Below, piece by piece: positions 9,997-19,190 of a stretch of DNA of 21,075 bases. The notes beneath the pieces were generated by a model. The model saw nothing but the letters and a program-made list of their open reading frames with translations. It had not been told where the DNA came from and did not search any database. The position numbers and the translations under genes are program-made. Within the stretch, counting starts at the first letter, position 1. Every line of letters starts with the position of its first letter. The stretch spans positions 1-21,075 of IMG/VR virus record IMGVR_UViG_3300025652_000683; one strand, written 5' to 3'. The stretch is from a virus.

Positions 9997-10989
9997 TTAT
10001 GATGCGTTTATATCTGCAACAACACCATGTGCCTTCTGTGAAGTCACCTGTAAGCCATATTCGCAGGAAATGAGGCGTCTTTCGCTCAGACCTGTTTTCG
10101 CTAATGGCTCTTGCTTTGCTGTTTGTAGATAAGCAACTTCCGCATAGTTTGGATCAAGAACAAAAACATCTGGTGTATAATCTACACTAGACACTGTTCT
10201 TACACGCATATGACGGTTTGGCACTATCTGAAGCTCACCAAAATCACTGATATACACATCAATAGCAGCATTTAGTTTGCTATCTTCAGCTTCCTTAAAG
10301 CGCGTTGCGTTACCAGTAAAAGTTGATATTTTTTGCTTCTGTGCAGAACCACACATAACAATAGTTGGCGTAGCACCAGAACTCCAGCAATCTGCAATTA
10401 CAGATTTAAGAAGTGTCTCTGTAATAGGACGCAAAGTCCCATCTGTTGCTGCTGCATTTACCGAACCACTTTCACCTGTTCCAGATGTAGTACCATTAGC
10501 ACCACCTGAACCACGAGATACGTTAGAAGTAAGGTAAGCTGGTAGCCCTGCTGTTTGTCTAGCAGTACCAGAAGAGCCCACAGCGGCAGCTACGTTACTA
10601 AGTAACATGGCTTCCATGTCTCTTTTTAACTCGCTTAATTTGTAAGCTACTTGCTTTGCAACAGTTTGTGCGTTTGCCACCCCGTTGACTGCCTGATTGG
10701 TTGAACTTACTTCTACAACCTTGGCGCTGATCTGCGTATATCCGCCCTTACGAACAGCGTTAGTTGGTGCTGTGTTGGATAGTCCTACATCACCCTCTAT
10801 CTGCCTGTTTGCGCCAGTAGCCGCCAGGTCAACTTCACTCCACTCAAAGTAAGTGTTGTCAACGTTGCGTGTGCCAATAGCAGACATAAAAACAGTCTCC
10901 GTTGGCGAAATTGAGGCCATAGCAGAAGCTAAATCCTCTCTTATTGTAGAGACATCATAAGTCTCATTTGTATTTGCTGTAACAGCCAT
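9997..10989 (-). CDS. Major capsid protein, SU10/DUF5309 type
   Basis: This 330-residue protein forms the icosahedral shell (HK97 fold). The N-terminus (TYDVSTIREDLASAMASISP and TVFMSAIGT) and the middle (GYTQISAKVVEVSSTNQAVN, then LSELKRDMEAMLLSNVAAA) match the pattern of DUF5309 capsid proteins of SU10-type podoviruses. IDVYISDFGELQIVPNRHMR and VFVLDPNYAEVAYL are the late conserved strands, and KAHGVVADINAS is the usual end. No N-terminal prohead region is visible, consistent with a separate scaffold gene upstream. An AAAGGATAC ribosome site precedes the ATG. A GNRA hairpin follows the stop. Confidence 0.9.
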   Translation of the reverse strand: MAVTANTNETYDVSTIREDLASAMASISPTETVFMSAIGTRNVDNTYFEWSEVDLAATGANRQIEGDVGLSNTAPTNAVRKGGYTQISAKVVEVSSTNQAVNGVANAQTVAKQVAYKLSELKRDMEAMLLSNVAAAVGSSGTARQTAGLPAYLTSNVSRGSGGANGTTSGTGESGSVNAAATDGTLRPITETLLKSVIADCWSSGATPTIVMCGSAQKQKISTFTGNATRFKEAEDSKLNAAIDVYISDFGELQIVPNRHMRVRTVSSVDYTPDVFVLDPNYAEVAYLQTAKQEPLAKTGLSERRLISCEYGLQVTSQKAHGVVADINAS

Positions 10990-11012
10990 TGCTGTATCCT
11001 TTCATGCAAAAG

Positions 11013-11999
11013 TTAGTTATTCATAAGGAAATCTGCAACATCATCAATGCTACCCGTTCTCCTCATTGCTGCCTCTGCTTTTTTAGCTTTGGATACTCGT
11101 CCAGAATTTGCCGCACGTTTAGCTGCTGGTTTGACTACTGGCCTAGCGCCTTCGGCTTTTTGTTGAGCCTTGCCCTTGTTAGCCTGTAAGTCTTGCCATT
11201 TTAACGCATCATTTAGTATACGGACTTCTTCAGCAGTTTTAACAGTTCCAATTTGCTCATCTGTTAAATTGTAATGTTTTTTTGCTTTAGAAGACATATC
11301 TTGAATAAATACGTTACGCTTCTCAGGATCAGCAAATTCAGGCATCCATTCCGACAAGCGTTGCGCCTGTTGTTCTAGAAACTGATTGTTCTGCTGTTGC
11401 CTTTGTTGCGCTTCTTGCTGCGCCACATAATTAACCTGTTGGTCAAATTGTTGGCGTTTTTCTACGGCACGACGATATTCTGCCTCTTTCTCTAAATAGC
11501 CTAGAGGGTCACTAGCTTGTAGTTCCTCAGACGGATATTCGGGAATAGACGGAACATTGCCATTCTGCACTTGTTGTACCATTTGCATAAGCATTTGGCG
11601 TTCCTGGGCAATTTGATGCTGTTGCTGTTCTAAAGTCTTTTTAGTTTCAGCAGTGTCAGCCATGCCCTTTTGGATATACTTTTGCCCTGAATAGCCACGT
11701 TTAAGCTCGTCCAAGGTTACCTGTTTTTCCGTTCCGTCAATTTTGACGGTGTATACAGGCTCTTGTTGAGCTTCGTCCTGTTCAGCTTCTTCGTATTCCT
11801 CACCCATATCATCATCGTTGGCTTGGGCTTCAACGTCATCCTGTTCTTCTTCTACATCTTCTATTATTTCGGTCTGACCGTCATCAGTTGCCTCTACAAC
11901 TTCTTCTGTAGATTTCTCAGGATTATTTGGCGTTTCTATAATCAAATTATCGGCAACCGCCTGTAAATCATCGCCGTTGATGGGGTTAGTCGTTTCCAC
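11013..11999 (-). CDS. Capsid scaffolding protein
   Basis: This 328-residue protein probably guides capsid assembly from inside and leaves before DNA packaging. It has the usual build: a very acidic N-terminal region (about 30-80), a conserved segment VTLDELKRGYSGQKYIQKGM (94-113), a long Gln-rich coiled-coil (about 120-225), and a basic C-terminus (about 285-328, KPAAKRAANSGRVSKAKKAE) where phage scaffolds bind the coat. The start is GTG at 11999, preceded by AGGGAAGGG. It overlaps the previous gene by 14 bases and precedes the capsid gene with a 23-base gap. Confidence 0.85.
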   Translation of the reverse strand: METTNPINGDDLQAVADNLIIETPNNPEKSTEEVVEATDDGQTEIIEDVEEEQDDVEAQANDDDMGEEYEEAEQDEAQQEPVYTVKIDGTEKQVTLDELKRGYSGQKYIQKGMADTAETKKTLEQQQHQIAQERQMLMQMVQQVQNGNVPSIPEYPSEELQASDPLGYLEKEAEYRRAVEKRQQFDQQVNYVAQQEAQQRQQQNNQFLEQQAQRLSEWMPEFADPEKRNVFIQDMSSKAKKHYNLTDEQIGTVKTAEEVRILNDALKWQDLQANKGKAQQKAEGARPVVKPAAKRAANSGRVSKAKKAEAAMRRTGSIDDVADFLMNN

Positions 12000-12234
12000 G
12001 GTGCTTTCCCTTCCCTCTTATGAGCGTGAGAGCGTCTATATCCGCTTGTAGTTCACGCTGGATTGCATTTAACGCTAGTATCATACTATGCGCCTTTTCA
12101 CGCTTTTCTACTTCCGTAGCCGCGCTATTCGCAAAAACATTCATTTGTTGTTCTCGCAAATTCTGCATGGTTTTCATAAACCAATCATTCTCTAATAAAG
12201 ATTTAGACCGTTTGGCCTTTTGCTCAATATCCAA
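11986..12234 (-). CDS. Small helical protein between portal and scaffold, 82 aa
   Basis: This protein starts at a TTG (12234-12232) that overlaps the portal end by 11 bases. The sequence KAKRSKSLLENDWFMKTMQN and the later HSMILALNAIQRELQADIDA follow the pattern of small helical proteins found between portal and scaffold genes in alphaproteobacterial phages, where the R-x-x-L-L-x-(D/N)-x-x-F motif recurs. Its role is not known to me. No ATG is available near the start, so TTG is the only credible choice; the conserved motif begins by residue 8, which supports it. Confidence 0.65.
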   Translation of the reverse strand: MDIEQKAKRSKSLLENDWFMKTMQNLREQQMNVFANSAATEVEKREKAHSMILALNAIQRELQADIDALTLIRGKGKHRGND

Positions 12235-14335
12235 CGCCCATACCCATCATTTGTTCATTATGTGGTCTGCTTGCGTCTTGTTCAGCTTTAATACTAGCCG
12301 TATCTACAGCAGTGCCGTATTTACCTAAAATCTCAGCAACTTTTACAGCCAAATCTTGCACCATTTCATCCCTGGATAAATCGTCATCCATGCCTAATTT
12401 GTGCATTTTATACTGCATATCCATTTGAGCTTTAGACATATCTACTTGCGCTCTTGTTTGCGCTTTCATTGCCTCTGTTTGCATAAATGCAGCATTTGGA
12501 TCAGGTTGTTGACCTTGCATCATTTGCTGTTGCTGCATCATTTGCTGTTGTTGCATCATCATTTGTTGCTCTATTTCTGGCGTCATAGGCATAAAATAAC
12601 GATCTGCATTTCTCACACCACCAATAGCCAACATATCAGCCATTGTATTTCTTATTTGTGTAAGGGTCACTACTCCGTTGTTAGCACCATATGTATTATA
12701 TATTTGCTGTTGAATACCAAACGCTTGCTGTAATGCTGCCATACGTTCATTCTCACGCCCTGTACCTATGCCTACATTTACACTTAAATCCATATCTGTT
12801 TCCCAAGCTGCTGGATTAACAGGTACGAAAGAGCCATTTAAACGCATCATTTCTTCACCGTCTGCGTTTTTAACCATTAGCTCTAGCATTAATGAAAACA
12901 GTTGTTTCATGCCACCTTCAGCAAAGTTCCTTGCAATTACTTCTGCTTGACCTGTTTGACCTTCCATAGAAGCAGCTACCGCTGTTGCTGTAGAGGATTT
13001 AAGCACATCAGGGTCTAACCCTTGCGCCATTTTAGAAACACCAGTTTTATTATCTACCAATTGATCAAAATACTGCAATGCTGGTAATGTGCTTCCAGCA
13101 GTAAATGGTACAGACATTTCACTTATTGCACCTGGTGATTTAACTCTTACAATGCGCCCAATTTCGTTATTTAAAAGATCATCAACGGCTACCTGACCAT
13201 CCATAATTTGAAGACCAGGATTGTTTGTTAATGCAACATTATCTAAAATACCACGCAACATAGAAGTTGCAGCATCTTGGTCATCCATTACTAAATCAAC
13301 TAAGCTTGTGCCGAAAAATGCGTGTGGCTCTGGATCACACTCAAATATAGCATATGGTGCATTATCAGCTTCATAGAAGTTTAATACTTTGTAGATAGAG
13401 CCAGCACATATAAACTGATACAATTTAGGTATTCCAGTACCCTCAATATCTAATTCCATATATGCCTGGGTAACGGTTATTTTCTTTGAAGCTGTAGTAA
13501 TATTTTCATCACTATCTTCATCTATAGAGTACCCTCTACGAGCAAATTCTGCTTCATCATCAACAACGCTGTATTGACCACCCTCTAAACCATCTAAGTC
13601 TTCTAGCTTAAAGCCCATAGCCAACAAATCACCCACACGCATTTCTGTGCTGTGACCACAAATATAGAAATTATCAATTCCACGAGCATTACGATCTACA
13701 AAGAAATCTTCTGGTGGTACGCTTTCTATACAAATATCACCCTTGGGAATTGTTCTTGATATTTTTACATCATGCTCTGGAACTTCTATGTCTATGCCCA
13801 TGTCATCTACACTGATGCTCATACGCATTTCATGCTCTATAACTTCTACTTCATCATCTTCTACCAACAAGGCAAAAGCTTCTTCACTTAAATTAGTAAA
13901 AGTGTGAATTTCTTGGTCTGTTTCTTCATTATAATAGACATAGGCAATGCCAGTTTTCTTTACTAAAGCATCTTGAAAGAGGTCATTTAAAACTTTATAG
14001 CCATTATGCTGTTGAAACTTATACGAAATATAAGAAGTAGCCTGTTCAGCTAATGCCACATCTTCTGGCCCTCTAGGAACAAATTCTACAGGCTTATCAT
14101 TTGTTAAGAAAATACGTTGAATAGATGGCTTTATGCCACGAACTACTTCCCTGCATTTTGTAGCAACACATTTAGATCGCCCATCTTCATGCCCTATATC
14201 TACTTCACCATCAAAATACCTTTGTGATTTAATCCTTCTTGGAGATATTTCAGCCTCTATAAAATCCACGGCATCCTCAATAGCTTTGGAAACAATGCTT
14301 TCAATTTGTGTTTGATCTAATGGTTCTAATCGCAT
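12224..14335 (-). CDS. Portal protein, P22-like
   Basis: This 703-residue protein forms the dodecameric ring at one capsid vertex, through which DNA enters and leaves. The N-terminus (ISPRRIKSQRYFDGEVDIGH, then KCREVVRGIKPSIQRIFLTN) and the following wing and stem regions match the pattern of P22-type portals (P22 gp1 is 725 aa). DLFQDALVKKTGIAYVYY, CSRIYK-type segments and VDDLLNNEIGRIVRVKSPGA are further conserved parts. The C-terminus is rich in Gln and Met (about 580-615) and encoded by an 18-base tandem repeat; in P22 this end forms a long helical barrel. The TAG of the upstream gene is part of its TAGGAA ribosome site. Confidence 0.92.
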   Translation of the reverse strand: MRLEPLDQTQIESIVSKAIEDAVDFIEAEISPRRIKSQRYFDGEVDIGHEDGRSKCVATKCREVVRGIKPSIQRIFLTNDKPVEFVPRGPEDVALAEQATSYISYKFQQHNGYKVLNDLFQDALVKKTGIAYVYYNEETDQEIHTFTNLSEEAFALLVEDDEVEVIEHEMRMSISVDDMGIDIEVPEHDVKISRTIPKGDICIESVPPEDFFVDRNARGIDNFYICGHSTEMRVGDLLAMGFKLEDLDGLEGGQYSVVDDEAEFARRGYSIDEDSDENITTASKKITVTQAYMELDIEGTGIPKLYQFICAGSIYKVLNFYEADNAPYAIFECDPEPHAFFGTSLVDLVMDDQDAATSMLRGILDNVALTNNPGLQIMDGQVAVDDLLNNEIGRIVRVKSPGAISEMSVPFTAGSTLPALQYFDQLVDNKTGVSKMAQGLDPDVLKSSTATAVAASMEGQTGQAEVIARNFAEGGMKQLFSLMLELMVKNADGEEMMRLNGSFVPVNPAAWETDMDLSVNVGIGTGRENERMAALQQAFGIQQQIYNTYGANNGVVTLTQIRNTMADMLAIGGVRNADRYFMPMTPEIEQQMMMQQQQMMQQQQMMQGQQPDPNAAFMQTEAMKAQTRAQVDMSKAQMDMQYKMHKLGMDDDLSRDEMVQDLAVKVAEILGKYGTAVDTASIKAEQDASRPHNEQMMGMGVGY
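12518..12571. repeat. Three tandem 18-base repeats in the portal gene
   Basis: Units at 12518-12535, 12536-12553 and 12554-12571 begin GCATCAT and are nearly identical in the first two, changed in the third. They encode the Gln/Met-rich run of the portal C-terminus (QQMM and QQQQMM blocks). The repeat keeps the frame, so gain or loss of a unit would lengthen or shorten the helical barrel by six residues. Confidence 0.7.
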
Positions 14336-14342
14336 GTTATTC

Positions 14343-16112
14343 CTATCTAGGTATAGTAGTAGCTGCTAACATTCTTAATAGATTGTTTTTTTCTAAATCT
14401 GTAATCATTTGGTTTTTCAAATAATTTTGTCCTAACGGTGTAGAAACTGCTTGGTTTCTTAGTGGACTTAATAATGATCCAGCAGTTGCAGCAGTCGCGG
14501 CTATTCCTGGGTCTCCTGTAAAACCATAAGCTGCTGCCCCAAATCGCGCTGCATCTGTACCTGCACCGCCCTGACCTACTGCTGCCAAACGTGGTTGTGT
14601 TCCTGATTGTGGCAATGGCTTCAATACAACAGAGCCAGCTTTTGCTAAATTGCTTAGATCAGACTTCCCAAAAAGATATTGGCGCTTAAAAACTTGCCCA
14701 GCACTTGTGCGTAAATTTTGTGGAGTAACCAAACCGCTTGTTGCATCTCCAGCTTTCATTAATGTTTTTTCTATTGTAAGAAAATCTCTATATTTTTTAT
14801 TTGTATCAACCCATAACTTTGATTGTTCTTTTGTTAAGTTTCTATTAATTAAATCTTTAACAATTGAAATTGTTTCTCTTGCAAATTGTCCGTCAACATC
14901 ACCGCGTCTTGTCATGTCATTTAAAGTAGCATGGAAACGCTTAATCTGATTTCCACTAAGAGACTGACCTGTTCGCGCTGATGTTTTCAATGCACTATCA
15001 ATTTCCCGAAAAATTGGTGCAGCCATAGATGGAGATACTTGACCGCCATAAGTACCTAAAATTTTACTTAAATCTTCTAAATCTTTTGTTGTAGGAACAA
15101 TTTTGGAGTTTTTAAATTGTATTGCGCCAATAGAATTATTAAAATTAACTCCTAGTTGTTTATATACAGCCTCCAACATTTCTGGCGTTGCTCTATTAGC
15201 ATCTATTCCAATTCTTTTTAAAGCAGCACGACTAAAGGCTTCATAAGACGCTTCTTGTAGGTTTTTACCAGCAGCAGTGGCTTCTTCCCACGCTTTAATA
15301 TTTACATCATCAGTTAATAGACCAGCACTTGGCACAACACCTTCTGCTTCTAATAAATCTAATTGCTCCTTTGTAGCCCCACCAAGTTGCCCACCTTTAG
15401 GACTAATTACCTTTTTAAAAATAGTAGGTGAAAAAATTGCACTAGCTACTTCTACAGGAAATTGTAAATTTGTGCCTTTAACCCCTTCAAATTGACCAGC
15501 AAAATATGAAGTAATAGCTGGAACTACTCCCTGAGTGACAATGTTCTTACCAGCAAATGGAACAAACTCTGTAACTCTTTCAGTTACTGCGCCAGCCGTT
15601 GTTTTTGGTTCTTGATTTACAAATGCGTCAAGTGATGGAATATCTTTGCGAACTTGGCTTAATCTGGGTGGATTTAAAAGTGTTTGACCCAAACTTTGAT
15701 TGGAAACTTCTTCTGACGCCCCGACATCCCTATTACCAGTGACCGCATCAATAGAAGCTCTTGTTCTATCATCATATAATTGTTCATTGCCAGTGAGTTT
15801 ATTATAGCCTTTTTCTATTAAATTTGCGCCTAGTCCAACAATGTCTCTTGGTGCATCAATTAAACCTTCTACAACATTGTAAGCGCCTCTAGGAACAGCT
15901 TGGGCAACATCCAAAATTCTATCTGTAAAATTAATATTTTGATCATTTACTTGATCGTTTATTTTTCCCGAAAACAAATCAACATTGAATTTCTTTTTTG
16001 CAAAATTTTCTAATTGTTCAATTTTTTGCAATTTTGAACTATCATTTTTTATTGAATTATATTCAGTTTCTAATTCTTTTAATGTCATTTCTGACAGCTT
16101 TTTTTGCGCCAT
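14343..16112 (-). CDS. Putative DNA ejection/internal virion protein, 589 aa
   Basis: No enzyme motif was recognised. The N-terminal 60 residues are charged and helical; the middle (about 75-225) is Gly/Ala-rich with PRGAYNVVEGLIDAPRDIVG and VTQGVVPAITSYFAGQFEG, possibly membrane-active. The later region (about 255-470), from LDLLEAEGVVPSAGLLTDD to FLTIEKTLMKAGDATSGLVT, follows a pattern that recurs in large internal proteins of phages. The C-terminus is Gly/Ala-rich. Being next to the portal and another ejection-type gene, it probably enters the host with DNA. A GGAG from the previous gene's last codons serves its ATG. Function is inferred from context. Confidence 0.55.
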   Translation of the reverse strand: MAQKKLSEMTLKELETEYNSIKNDSSKLQKIEQLENFAKKKFNVDLFSGKINDQVNDQNINFTDRILDVAQAVPRGAYNVVEGLIDAPRDIVGLGANLIEKGYNKLTGNEQLYDDRTRASIDAVTGNRDVGASEEVSNQSLGQTLLNPPRLSQVRKDIPSLDAFVNQEPKTTAGAVTERVTEFVPFAGKNIVTQGVVPAITSYFAGQFEGVKGTNLQFPVEVASAIFSPTIFKKVISPKGGQLGGATKEQLDLLEAEGVVPSAGLLTDDVNIKAWEEATAAGKNLQEASYEAFSRAALKRIGIDANRATPEMLEAVYKQLGVNFNNSIGAIQFKNSKIVPTTKDLEDLSKILGTYGGQVSPSMAAPIFREIDSALKTSARTGQSLSGNQIKRFHATLNDMTRRGDVDGQFARETISIVKDLINRNLTKEQSKLWVDTNKKYRDFLTIEKTLMKAGDATSGLVTPQNLRTSAGQVFKRQYLFGKSDLSNLAKAGSVVLKPLPQSGTQPRLAAVGQGGAGTDAARFGAAAYGFTGDPGIAATAATAGSLLSPLRNQAVSTPLGQNYLKNQMITDLEKNNLLRMLAATTIPR

Positions 16113-16117
16113 GCAAT

Positions 16118-17113
16118 TTACTCCATGTATAAACTGCCAAACAATGGCTTATCTTTAAAATATTCTTCAGCAGCAAGTTCAAAATCAAATCTGTTTACAA
16201 TGTATTGTTTGCCATTATTTATATCTGACTTCATATACTCATTTGCAAAATTTCTAAGTTCAATTTTACGATTATCTAACAGTTCTTGAGCAAACAACAT
16301 ACTTCTTATTGTTTTAGGATTATAATTTTGATTTGCTCTCATAGCATCAAGATAAACAACATCACTAGCACTTACACCCACACCTAAACTACCACCTGAA
16401 GCATCAAGAACAGTTTGCTTAACCAATGCTCCAAATTCTTGATTACTTGAAACATTTGCGTCACCAAAACCAAATCTTTCTGCCCATTGCTTTGCTTGAT
16501 TAAAAAACTCTTGTCCTATTCCACTGGTAAAATCTTGACTTTGTGATAATTGTATTTGCCTACGAATAGTATTGAGAGACTGTTTTGCATTTTTAGCCTG
16601 ATCAAATACTTCGTTTGTATATTTGTACCCAGCATCTACTGCTGCTTGCGCTTCTGGCTTTGCAGACATATCTACCAATGGCGGCTGTTTGCCAAATTTT
16701 TGAGCATCTATTTCTGACATACCCAAAACATTCTTTGCATACTCATAATTTTCTATTGCAGACGTACCTGTTTTGCCTGGTTTTGCGAAAACTTGATTAT
16801 AGTACAGTGCCATTGCGTCTTTAACGCTTAAACTATTATTTTCCAAACCAGCTAAAATTTGAGCAGCTACAGTATCACCTTGACTTGCTTTTTGTTGCAA
16901 AAACTGAATGGTTTTATTTTTATTGCCTTGAGCAACACGCTGTGCACCCTGTTCTCTAATTTGCTGTCCAGCCCTCATTTGTGGCAGTATCAACGGATCA
17001 AGAGCAGCACCAAATTGTTGCAATGGCGTTAAACCAGTTTGCTCGTTTGGCTTTCTCATGCGCTGAAAAAAACCTAACAAACCGCTTTGTTGTGGATCAG
17101 GGTTCATTGTCAT
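16118..17113 (-). CDS. Putative internal/ejection virion protein, 331 aa
   Basis: The protein starts MTMNPDPQQSGLLGFFQRMR and has a Gln/Ala-rich helical first third. Its C-terminal half (about 190-320), from QAKQWAERFGFGDANVSSNQ through QTVLDASGGSLGVGVSASDV to a helix with KTIRSMLFAQELLDNR, follows a module I associate with phage injection-type proteins (a G-G-x-L-x-x-G-x-S-x-x-D core). It probably lies in the virion near the portal. TAGGAG, formed in part by the previous stop, precedes the ATG by six bases. An ATG two codons later is an equally possible start. Confidence 0.55.
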   Translation of the reverse strand: MTMNPDPQQSGLLGFFQRMRKPNEQTGLTPLQQFGAALDPLILPQMRAGQQIREQGAQRVAQGNKNKTIQFLQQKASQGDTVAAQILAGLENNSLSVKDAMALYYNQVFAKPGKTGTSAIENYEYAKNVLGMSEIDAQKFGKQPPLVDMSAKPEAQAAVDAGYKYTNEVFDQAKNAKQSLNTIRRQIQLSQSQDFTSGIGQEFFNQAKQWAERFGFGDANVSSNQEFGALVKQTVLDASGGSLGVGVSASDVVYLDAMRANQNYNPKTIRSMLFAQELLDNRKIELRNFANEYMKSDINNGKQYIVNRFDFELAAEEYFKDKPLFGSLYME

Positions 17114-17122
17114 TTTTTTCTC

Positions 17123-18334
17123 CTAACCAGTTGGAAACTGTGATGCTACTTGCAAATAATTAAATAAACCTGGGTTCTGACTTACTGTGTTTCCAGTTAA
17201 GTTTCCAGTTTGCCCTGTAACAGTACCAAGCATTGTGTTTAGACCTTGCGCTGGGCCACCTCTATATCGCTGCTGTTCTGCTTGTGCTTGATCTATCAAT
17301 TGCTGCTGAATACCGCGCTGTTGAGCGCCTTGTGCAGCCATACGGTCTTGTATTGCAGTGCCGTAACCAAAACTAGTTCTACCTAAATTAGATAATTGAT
17401 TAGCAGCTTGCAATCTTGTTGCCATGTCTTGCCGACCTGTATCAGCAAAAGTTCTTGCTGCTGACATACCTAGTTGTTCAGCTTGAGCAGCCTGACTTCC
17501 TAAACTTGCAGCACTCGCTCTACGAGCATTAGCAGCAGCTAAATCTGCTTGAGACATTGCTTGAGAGCCTTGTAAATTCAAATTAGCACCCTGTAGTCCA
17601 GCAGCTTGATTTAGTTGCTGTGCAGTCATTCCCTGTTGAGCGCCAAAACGTCTAGCCTGATCTTCCAAACCAACATTAGTTCTACCAATTGCACTTTGTT
17701 GACCAACATCAAATTGTGCAGCTTGCAATGCCTGATTATAACCAGTGTTGTAAAGTGGGCTTAAAGCTTGACCTGTTTGACGCATTGCCGCTTCATCTAA
17801 TCTGTCTTGCTCAACATCTCTACGGCTTCCAAACGCTTTTCCTTTTGCGACCCTTGATGCTAAGTCAACATTTGATAATTGCCTTTGTCTCTCTATTGCA
17901 TCAGCAACAGGATTTATTACTTGCTGTTGATATGGGTTCATATAGGCTGATAAACCTACAGCAGCACGATCTGGCCCTGTTTGCTGTGCCGCCTGATAAG
18001 AAGTACCTTGTACATTTTGTGGGTTGTAGCCCATAGCTTGCTGAAAGCCACCCATAGCAGCTTGATTTGCTTGATAATTACTACCAGCAGTCAAGGCATT
18101 TGTTGCAGCGGTTGGTGCTTGATAATTCATACCAGCCGACATTCTATTCATTGCCCTTGGGTCAGTTGCGTAAGTAGTCCCAGCCGTAGTTGCTCCCAAA
18201 GCTTGCGTTTGTGCCGCTGCTGCTTGCTGAAAAGGATTTACCCCCCCTGCGCCTTGAACATTAGGCATTGGCGCTACTGGCGTTGGCTGTGGAGTTGCTA
18301 CTTGCCCACCTGGTGTTTGTCCCCTACTACCCAT
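17123..18334 (-). CDS. Ala/Gln-rich virion structural protein, 403 aa
   Basis: The protein is dominated by Ala, Gln and Gly with many short repeats of A-A-Q and N-Y-Q-A types; it should be largely helical and coiled. The segment SAYMNPYQQQVINPVADAIE (about 129-148) and the following FGSRRDVEQDRLDEAAMRQ and GYNQALQAAQFD follow a pattern common in structural proteins of marine phages, also seen in pilot-type proteins. Pro/Gly-rich N-terminus (1-35) is disordered. It probably helps DNA entry or forms part of the tail. Its TAG stop also forms the start of the next ribosome site. Confidence 0.6.
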   Translation of the reverse strand: MGSRGQTPGGQVATPQPTPVAPMPNVQGAGGVNPFQQAAAAQTQALGATTAGTTYATDPRAMNRMSAGMNYQAPTAATNALTAGSNYQANQAAMGGFQQAMGYNPQNVQGTSYQAAQQTGPDRAAVGLSAYMNPYQQQVINPVADAIERQRQLSNVDLASRVAKGKAFGSRRDVEQDRLDEAAMRQTGQALSPLYNTGYNQALQAAQFDVGQQSAIGRTNVGLEDQARRFGAQQGMTAQQLNQAAGLQGANLNLQGSQAMSQADLAAANARRASAASLGSQAAQAEQLGMSAARTFADTGRQDMATRLQAANQLSNLGRTSFGYGTAIQDRMAAQGAQQRGIQQQLIDQAQAEQQRYRGGPAQGLNTMLGTVTGQTGNLTGNTVSQNPGLFNYLQVASQFPTG

Positions 18335-18343
18335 AATATTCTC

Positions 18344-18784
18344 CTATTTCCCACCACTGCTTTGCATTTCTAACTCTACAGGTTGGTTTTCTAACGCTCT
18401 TGAGCCAACTTCTCCTGTTTCTGGATCAATACCAAAGCTTTCTGTATACTGAGCAAAAGCAGGGTTTTCATCTCTTAATAATCCAATTGCTTGATCTGCT
18501 AATGGTCTAGCAGAATATCCCTGAATATCACCCTCATATTGCATTGCTTGTGGCATATAACCTGACCTGTTTGCTGTAGGCATACCAAATGCGTTCGCTT
18601 GCATATCAGTATATTGCATCGCCATTTGTTCATCAGGGCTTAATGCAGCTACTGTTGGGCCGTATGTAGGAACATAAGTAGCCTGTTGAGTTGCAACATC
18701 TCTACCCATCCCATAAGTTTGTTGAACCCCTGTTTCCGCAAATTTTGGTAAGGTTTGTTTTGTTTCTTGAGAGCCACCACCCAT
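18344..18784 (-). CDS. Small structural-type protein, 146 aa
   Basis: Not recognised by family. The N-terminus MGGGSQETKQTLPKFAETGV and the Tyr/Gly/Gln-rich middle (ATYVPTYGPTVAALSPDEQM, SGYMPQAMQYEGDIQGYSAR) resemble the N-terminal part of the next gene's class of proteins, so it could be a partner or a split-off piece of it. It has no membrane segment or Cys. TAGGAGAT, including the upstream TAG stop, precedes the ATG. A minor virion role is inferred from position. Confidence 0.55.
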   Translation of the reverse strand: MGGGSQETKQTLPKFAETGVQQTYGMGRDVATQQATYVPTYGPTVAALSPDEQMAMQYTDMQANAFGMPTANRSGYMPQAMQYEGDIQGYSARPLADQAIGLLRDENPAFAQYTESFGIDPETGEVGSRALENQPVELEMQSSGGK

Positions 18785-18793
18785 AATTATCTC

Positions 18794-19186
18794 CTAATCA
18801 CTTTCACTATTATTTAAATCAAATGCGTAATTAGCACTTTTTAATTTCCACCCTAATGGCGCTAATGCTTTTTTCCAACCTAATCTACCTGTGATTGTTC
18901 CACCAGTGCAACCCTGACCAACCGCCCAATTAGTTATATCGTTGTTCATATCTATTAATTGTTCCAAATCACCACCAGCTAAAAACAGATGTAATACTTT
19001 CTTTTTAGGATATACCACAATTTCTGTGACAATGCACCCCTTTGGTGCAGCCCATAATTGCATCCTCATTTCAGCAATACCTAAAACAATATCATCAAAA
19101 GTATGTGTGCCACCTGAGTATTGCAGTGCATCCTCTATCCAAGGCTGACATCTTTCTAAATCATCGCTTAAAATAAAATCTTTCAT
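18794..19186 (-). CDS. GNAT-fold phage virion-cluster protein, 130 aa
   Basis: The sequence ERCQPWIEDALQYSGGTHTF, then IVTEIVVYPKKKVLHLFLAG, GGDLEQLIDM and GRLGWKKALAPLGWK follows a conserved pattern of phage proteins with a reduced acetyltransferase-like fold, placed in structural operons of many tailed phages. The usual acetyl-CoA loop of GNAT enzymes is not visible; AGGDLEQL stands in that place. It may be structural, or modify a virion or host protein. No strong ribosome site is visible before its ATG. Confidence 0.7.
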   Translation of the reverse strand: MKDFILSDDLERCQPWIEDALQYSGGTHTFDDIVLGIAEMRMQLWAAPKGCIVTEIVVYPKKKVLHLFLAGGDLEQLIDMNNDITNWAVGQGCTGGTITGRLGWKKALAPLGWKLKSANYAFDLNNSESD

Positions 19187-19190
19187 AATT

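Noticed and set aside
12401-12733. Long + strand frame rich in His and Leu across the portal 3' end
   Set aside because: It is the complement of the Gln/Met-rich repeat of the portal gene; low-complexity composition and no ribosome site.
17689-18373. Two overlapping + strand frames of more than 110 codons
   Set aside because: Antisense to the Ala/Gln-rich structural gene, whose codon bias removes stops on the other strand; no protein pattern.
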